Of a DNA stretch of 64,000 nucleotides, positions 59,140-64,000 are shown piece after piece. The notes below the pieces were generated by a model. It ran no database searches. It worked only from the letters and a program-made list of their open reading frames with translations, and had not been told where the DNA came from. A program made the position numbers and the translations under genes. Position 1 is the first letter of the stretch; each line of letters opens with the position of its first letter. This DNA comes from Ampelomyces quisqualis (taxonomy: Eukaryota > Ascomycota > Dothideomycetes > Pleosporales > Phaeosphaeriaceae): assembly GCA_018398575.1 (NCBI GenBank), contig JAGTXZ010000008.1:992001-1056000 (forward strand), written 5' to 3'.

Positions 59140-61222
59140 TACACTATTGCGTTATATTAAGGCTAACCTAACAGTATCTATACGTTATACTAGTAAAAGT
59201 ATATTAAGTTATTGTAACATTTGCTACGCCTGCTATTTACAACTACTTAATAACACTCTATTTCTTCTTTATACTATTACACTAACCTATTATACTTATC
59301 TAGTTCTAGTTACTATTTCTCTTTAGTTAAGGCAATTACGTTAAGTATGTTACCTTTAATTATAATATTATAAGCTTGTGTTAAAAATTCTTCCTATACG
59401 TCTTCTGCTACAATACTCTAGCTACTTCTATAGTTTTTAAACTACAGCTGTTTATCTACCTTATAAAGGTATTCTAGTGTAAGTTTATCTATATATACGT
59501 ACTCTTTTAGTAAAACATCTTTTACTTTACCTAATGCTTTACGAATGCGTACATAGATAGCACTCTATATAAGTTATTATATGTTATATTACGTTTAGAC
59601 CTACTTATATTATTAGTATCTCTGTGTAAGACTTTCTCCTCTTTTCTAACGTCCTTCTCTATATTCTTTTCTATTAAGTAGTTTGCCTTCTCCTTCTCTT
59701 TGTTATTATAATTGTCTATAAGCGCATTATAGCAATCTTGCTTCTCTTCTATACAGTTAGCTAGAATATTATCTACGTTGTTGTTATAGGTATTCTTTAG
59801 TACTAAAACGTTAGCCTTATTATTCTCTTGTTAGTTTGTATGTATAGTAATATCCTGTTATATATTATCCTATATAAGAATCTATTAAATACCTTTTAGG
59901 TTCTTCTATTTTTTGCAAATAGTATTAAAGTAGTCTGCTTTCTATTAGCTAATACTATGTGTAGAACTTGCAATATACTCTCTACAGTGTGTCTATAGAA
60001 GGGTATAGTTTTCTTAGTGCTGTTGTTATTAAATTCTCTTATTACGTTAAATATAACTAAGCCTATTAGTGCTACTATATTTGCACTTAGTTTATTAAAC
60101 TTCTCTTAATTTCTAGTTATTGCAGCAATGCTCTATTTCCTGTTATTATAGAATAACTGTACTATTACTACTACAAGACTAGGGTTTAGAAATCTAGTAG
60201 ATTTAGGCTGTCTTTAGTTAGCTAGTATAGCTGTTTTAAAGGTGTACTTGCGTTCTTTAGGTCTTGTAGTAGGTAAACAAAGTCTTTAAGCAGTTTGCTA
60301 GGCTTAAGAACCTATCTGTCTAGGTAGTTTAATGTGTAGGTACTAGTAATTTCTAGTTATTCTTGCCTTATTACGTAGGTCTACAAGTTACTATATATGT
60401 CTAGTATCTAGGCGCCTACTATTAGCTACTGTCCTTAGCAGGCTGCAACAGTACCTATATAGCAGGCAGCTTCTTTATATAGTATTAAGCTAATATGCAA
60501 TTAAACTAATAACAGTAGAGTATTTTATACTTCTATCTAAGCGTCTAGCAGCATTTAGGCGTATATATACCTGCGTGCATTAAGCTATAGCGTTATTATT
60601 ATACTATATAGCGTCTTTCTGTTATTAGTAAGTAGTTGCGTTACTAGGATAACTCTTACCTTCTCTAGTATAGTCTTATTTTTTAGTAATACACTTTTCT
60701 TTACCTAACGTTTTTCTTTCCTCTATAGTAGTAACCTAAATAGGTCTGCACTAGATAAGAAGAGTTGCAACTCTATAACAGTTAGAACTACTTATTTATA
60801 TATAGTAAGGCATCTTCCTATAATATAACAGCCTTAAGTCTAATAGTAGTTTTCTTTTATCTACTAACATTTTCTATATATTAGTCCTATAGGTTTTTAG
60901 TTTATGTTAGCTTGTTGTACTTATACTACTACTGCGTCTAGATTCTTTTTGTTAACAAGTAAGTAAGGCTATAGATCTAGAAGTGTATAGTATTTAATTT
61001 CTAGGCTATCTTGTTAGGTAACTTTTTAGTTAGGCTAGTATAGCAGTTAGTTGTATGTTTGTTTTAACCCTAGAGTTAAGGCTTAAGAATAGTAGCGTTA
61101 GTGTCTAGACAGTTTTTAGTTTCTGTAGCGTCTTAGTTTTTAGTATATTAGTTCTAGGGTTACATCTTCTAAAAGGCTAACCTTTGCACTATTATCTATT
61201 AGCGCTTGTTTAAGCGCTTGTT
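59140..61222 (-). pseudogene. E2 copy of the coiled-coil cargo gene
   Basis: Counterpart of E1 40208-42295. The start codon has become ATA (near 61.22 kb) and more TAA/TAG are present, consistent with independent RIP of the two copies. Confidence 0.5.
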
Positions 61223-61469
61223 TAGACAAAGATATAGTGTACTACTAACATTACTTAAATTTACTACTTAGTACAGAGTATACAAAGTAAGTGCTTGCTC
61301 TTTAAATGTTAGAGAACTATTAGTAAGGGTAGCAGAAGTAAGTAATGTATATAGCGCAATAGAGTTTTTACTTTATAAGTATAAGTAGGGTTTTTATAAC
61401 ACACATAGTCTAATATTACCTTAAATTCTGCTAGAGCGTAGTAGTTAGGCTATTTAATTAAATAGCCTT

Positions 61470-62086
61470 TTGTTCTTAACTGCGTACTAGCGTACATAAT
61501 AGTTGTCTACTATTAGCATAAATAGTAGTGCGTGTAATATAGGTAATTAGGTGCCTCTTTATTCTTAACTAAATATTAGCGTATATAATAGTTGTCTACT
61601 GTTAGCATAAATAGTAGTGCGCGCAATATAGGTAATTAGGTACTCTCTTGTCTTTAACTAAATGTTAGCGTATATAATAGTTGTCTACTATTAGCACAAA
61701 TAGTAGTGCGCGTAAAACAGGCAATTAGGTGCCTTTCTATTTTTAACTAAATGTTAGCGTATATAATAGTTGTCTACTATTAGCATAAATAGTAGTGCGC
61801 GCAATATAGGTAATTAAGTACTCTTTTATCTTTAACTAAATATTAGCGTATACAACAGTTGTTTACTATTAGCATAAATAGTAGTGCGCGCAATACAAGT
61901 AATTAGGTGCCCTCTTGTTCTTAACTAAATGTTAGCGTATATAATAGTTGTCTACTATTAGCATAAATAGTAGTGCGCGCAATACAGGCAATTAGGTGCT
62001 CTTCTATTCTTAACCAAATATTAGCGTATATAATAGTTATCTACTATTAGTATAAATAGTTGTGCGCGTAATATAGGCGATTTAGT
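61470..62086. repeat. 88-bp tandem array in E2, seven copies
   Basis: TTAACTAAATRTTAGCG-type starts recur every 87-90 bp (about 61478, 61565, 61653, 61743, 61830, 61920, 62010). Each unit includes AATAGTTGTCTACTATTAGC and TAGTAGTGCGCGCAATA. E1 has four copies. Confidence 0.9.
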
Positions 62087-62318
62087 AGCCTTGCACACAG
62101 AAAACTATTTACCTAGTAAGTTGTTAGTACAGATTTAGTATACTACTATACTAGTTATATTTGTAGTTTAATTGTAAATAACGCCTAGTATATCTTTAAT
62201 GCAACTGTTTTTTGTAATACGCTATACTAGCGTGCCTTTATAAATATCTATATTTGCGCCTATCTATTTCCTTTCTTTGTATAGTAATATATGCTGTTAC
62301 ATTTACTTTTAAAGCCTA

Positions 62319-63164
62319 CGTTAGGAAAATTCAAGATTAATCTAATTGGCCTGATCGCTGCAACCCACAGCGGCCCAACAGCAATACTGTCTACTAGACA
62401 ATTTGCCAAAGTTGCCCCACTCACTTCTAGTCGCTAGCAAGTCGCTGGCAAGTCGCTAGCAACCTGACAGTGTCGCTAGTGTTGCTAGTGTTGCTAGTGT
62501 TGCCAATGTCACCAATTTTACTCACGTGACTGTATTGCTGTATTTTTATAATTACGTAAGTAACCTAAAAACACAAAATATAGAGCAGAATTCCTTCTTT
62601 AAAATGCACTATTTAGATTTTTTTTAGCTACTCTAGTTATTAAGATATAGCGCGTTGAAGTTATAAACTTTTTAAAAAAAACTTTAAAGTACGTTTAACA
62701 CAGTAGATCTTAACGCCTACACTATAATATATTAAAATAAAATAGTTCTAAAGTAAAATCTACACTTTAGTTACTATTTCTTTAAAAAAAAATATAATAT
62801 ATTATCTAGTTAAAGTGCTAGAGCTTTAGCAAAAACAAGCCTTGGCAAAGAACATTAAAAAGTTACAAACTTTACTGCTGTGCATCTCAGCAACTAGAGC
62901 AGCTATAAAAATTCTGAATAGTGCGTTTTAAAGAGGGAATTAAGCTCTATATTTTAGGTTTTTAGAATAATTACGTAATCGCGCAGGTGGGGCAGGTAGG
63001 TCCAGTGGATCAGGTGGATCAATTTGGGCGTTTTTGTCTGATTAGGCGGCCAGAACAAATAGGGGTAGCTAGGCACCATAGACTACGGTCAAAAACTGTC
63101 TGGTTGACTGTTCTAACAATGTCGCTAATGTCGCGGATGTTGCTAACGTTGTGTTTTCCTGACG
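62319..63164. mobile_element. 846-bp non-autonomous derivative of the E1/E2 family
   Basis: Ends CGTTAGGAAAA (62319) and, inverted, CGTCAGGAAAA (63164), flanked by TA at 62317-62318 and 63165-63166. E1 has one TA at the corresponding empty site (39383-39384). Its left ~200 bp match the left-type end of E1/E2 and its right ~60 bp match the right-type end, including TGTTGCTAG-type 9-bp units on both sides. CG, CCA, TCA and TGG are retained, so it largely escaped RIP. The 75-codon frame at 62987-63214 runs out of the element and is not a gene. Confidence 0.9.
62549..62979. repeat. Internal palindrome of the 846-bp element
   Basis: Two arms of about 130 bp pair with each other: AATATAGAGC, TTTAAAAYGCACTATT and AGCTRCTCTAGTT recur inverted. 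TTACGTAA stands at both outer edges (62552-62559 and 62971-62978). It may be a separate foldback MITE nested in the derivative, with TTACGTAA as an 8-bp duplication, or simply the palindromic core of the derivative. Confidence 0.6.
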
Positions 63165-64000
63165 TAATTTGTGCTCTAATATCTACACAAACAAATTGTA
63201 ATAAAGGTTATTAATATACTTGTCTATTACTAGTAGGTTATAGTATATATATAATAGCTAGTTTGTTCTAATAAAGGTGTACTTGTTTCTAGTTGCGTTT
63301 AATACTAATATAGTTGTTATGTTAGGTGTAATTTGTGTTATACTTAACTCTTTATTAACTATTTCTATTATCTTTCTACGCAGGTTTTTATCTAGCAAAG
63401 CTTGCTCCTAATTATTGTTTAGTTTAGTTTTGTTCTGTTGCAAGCGTATCTGTTAGGCTGCGTTGTAGTTACATTAGACAGTAAAGTGTGTAATTGTCTA
63501 GATAAGGCAACTATTAGCTACGTTCTATAGTAGTCTATTCTGTTGTAATACAATTGCTCTTATAATTTGCTATAGGTGTTCTTTTACTATAGTTGTCTAT
63601 AGAGAACAGCCTAGTATCTTCTACCTCCTTATCTCTTATTCTATATTAGAGTATATTAAGTTGTATTCTTCTGCTATTAGTTATATTATATTGTATATGC
63701 TGTCTTTTAACAATTATATCTAGTGTTGCTACAGTAGTGCTATTCTCTTGTCTGCACTAACTAGTAATTCTAGGTAACTGTTGTAATATCTTTGTAATAC
63801 TTGCGTATATAAATAAGAGTTGCTAGTATTATACGTTTGTAGTAGTATATAGTATATAGTAAGAAGGTTGCATTAGTAGCCTTACGCTATAGTCCTATAT
63901 TATAGCGCTTGTTATGTTAGTAAGTTTACGTTCTATTAAGTATATTAAAGTAATAGTAGGGCTATTATTAGATATATAATTCTATTTACTATGTCTAATA

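Larger units (their letters stand above)
58561..64000 (-). mobile_element. E2: second copy of the giant TIR element, partial
   Basis: It starts CGTTAGGAAAA at 58561 after TA (58559-58560). From there to 64000 it is the reverse complement of E1 from 42871 down to about 38.55 kb, except for the 846-bp insertion (62319-63164) and three extra copies of the 88-bp unit. Without the insertion the left parts differ by 270 bp, close to 3 x 88. The rest of E2 lies beyond the window. Confidence 0.9.
62100..64000 (-). pseudogene. E2 copy of the ORF after the Plavaka gene, split by a MITE
   Basis: 62.10-62.32 and 63.17-64.0 kb together correspond to E1 39.56-38.55 kb. The 846-bp element interrupts it at a TA. 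Unidentified; see the E1 entry at 38600-39580. Confidence 0.45.

Noticed and set aside
58561..62318. Treating the similar ends at 58.56 and 62.32 kb as LTRs of one retrotransposon
   Set aside because: Both are the left-type end of a TIR family in the same orientation. The second has its own right-type end at 63164 and a TA duplication, and E1 shows the uninterrupted sequence.
62987..63214. 75-codon plus-strand frame as a gene
   Set aside because: It starts inside the 846-bp element and ends outside it in E2, with low-complexity composition and no match to the element's gene layers.

Overview
The window is nuclear DNA of a filamentous ascomycete, most likely a dothideomycete with a two-compartment genome (class inferred from gene style; species not identifiable). 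Evidence: introns of 47 and 49 bp with GTAAG/CAG borders, low-complexity fungal proteins in one or two exons, a textbook Sed5 syntaxin, and an abrupt change at about 14.8 kb from balanced gene-rich DNA to 49 kb of AT-rich DNA with heavy CpA-to-TpA damage, the signature of repeat-induced point mutation (RIP).

Region 1 (1-14.5 kb) holds four genes. On the minus strand: the N-terminal part of a probable ubiquitin-conjugating-type protein cut by the window edge (1-1298); a 2038-residue disordered Q/P/S-rich protein (2663-8779); and a 1208-residue disordered protein (8967-12640) whose true start lies in a small first exon upstream of a 47-bp intron. Divergent from the last is SED5 (13431-14514, plus strand, one intron), the Golgi Qa-SNARE. 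The 790-bp shared promoter carries two related 12-bp palindromes.

Region 2 (14.8-64 kb) is a nest of RIP-damaged transposons with no intact gene. Reading the in-frame TAA/TAG as former Gln/Trp codons makes the coding layers legible. Two copies of one Ty3/gypsy element lie head to head: copy A (minus) and copy B (plus, about 48.65-56.3 kb). Copy A is split: its pol is at 43.1-48.6 kb and its distal part at 22.1-24.05 kb, possibly reaching further left. Inside copy A sits a 300-bp solo LTR (5-bp duplication GTTAA). Inside that LTR sits an 18,753-bp element, here called E1 (24119-42871), with 11-bp inverted ends and a TA duplication.

E1 carries remnants of a Plavaka/KDZ-type transposase, a CENP-B-like/pogo-type DDE transposase, at least three unidentified long genes, four tandem arrays (171, 101, 147 and 88 bp) and 9-bp subterminal repeats. 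A second copy, E2, enters at 58561 and runs off the window end. E2 is interrupted by an 846-bp non-autonomous derivative of the same family (62319-63164), and E1 retains the matching empty site. A hAT transposase remnant lies between gypsy B and E2. A 365-bp foldback element and a roughly 650-bp low-damage fragment are inserted in gypsy A.

The most interesting object is E1/E2: an apparently undescribed giant TIR transposon family with cargo, satellite arrays and a short derivative. Its boundaries are supported by occupied/empty-site comparisons inside this window.
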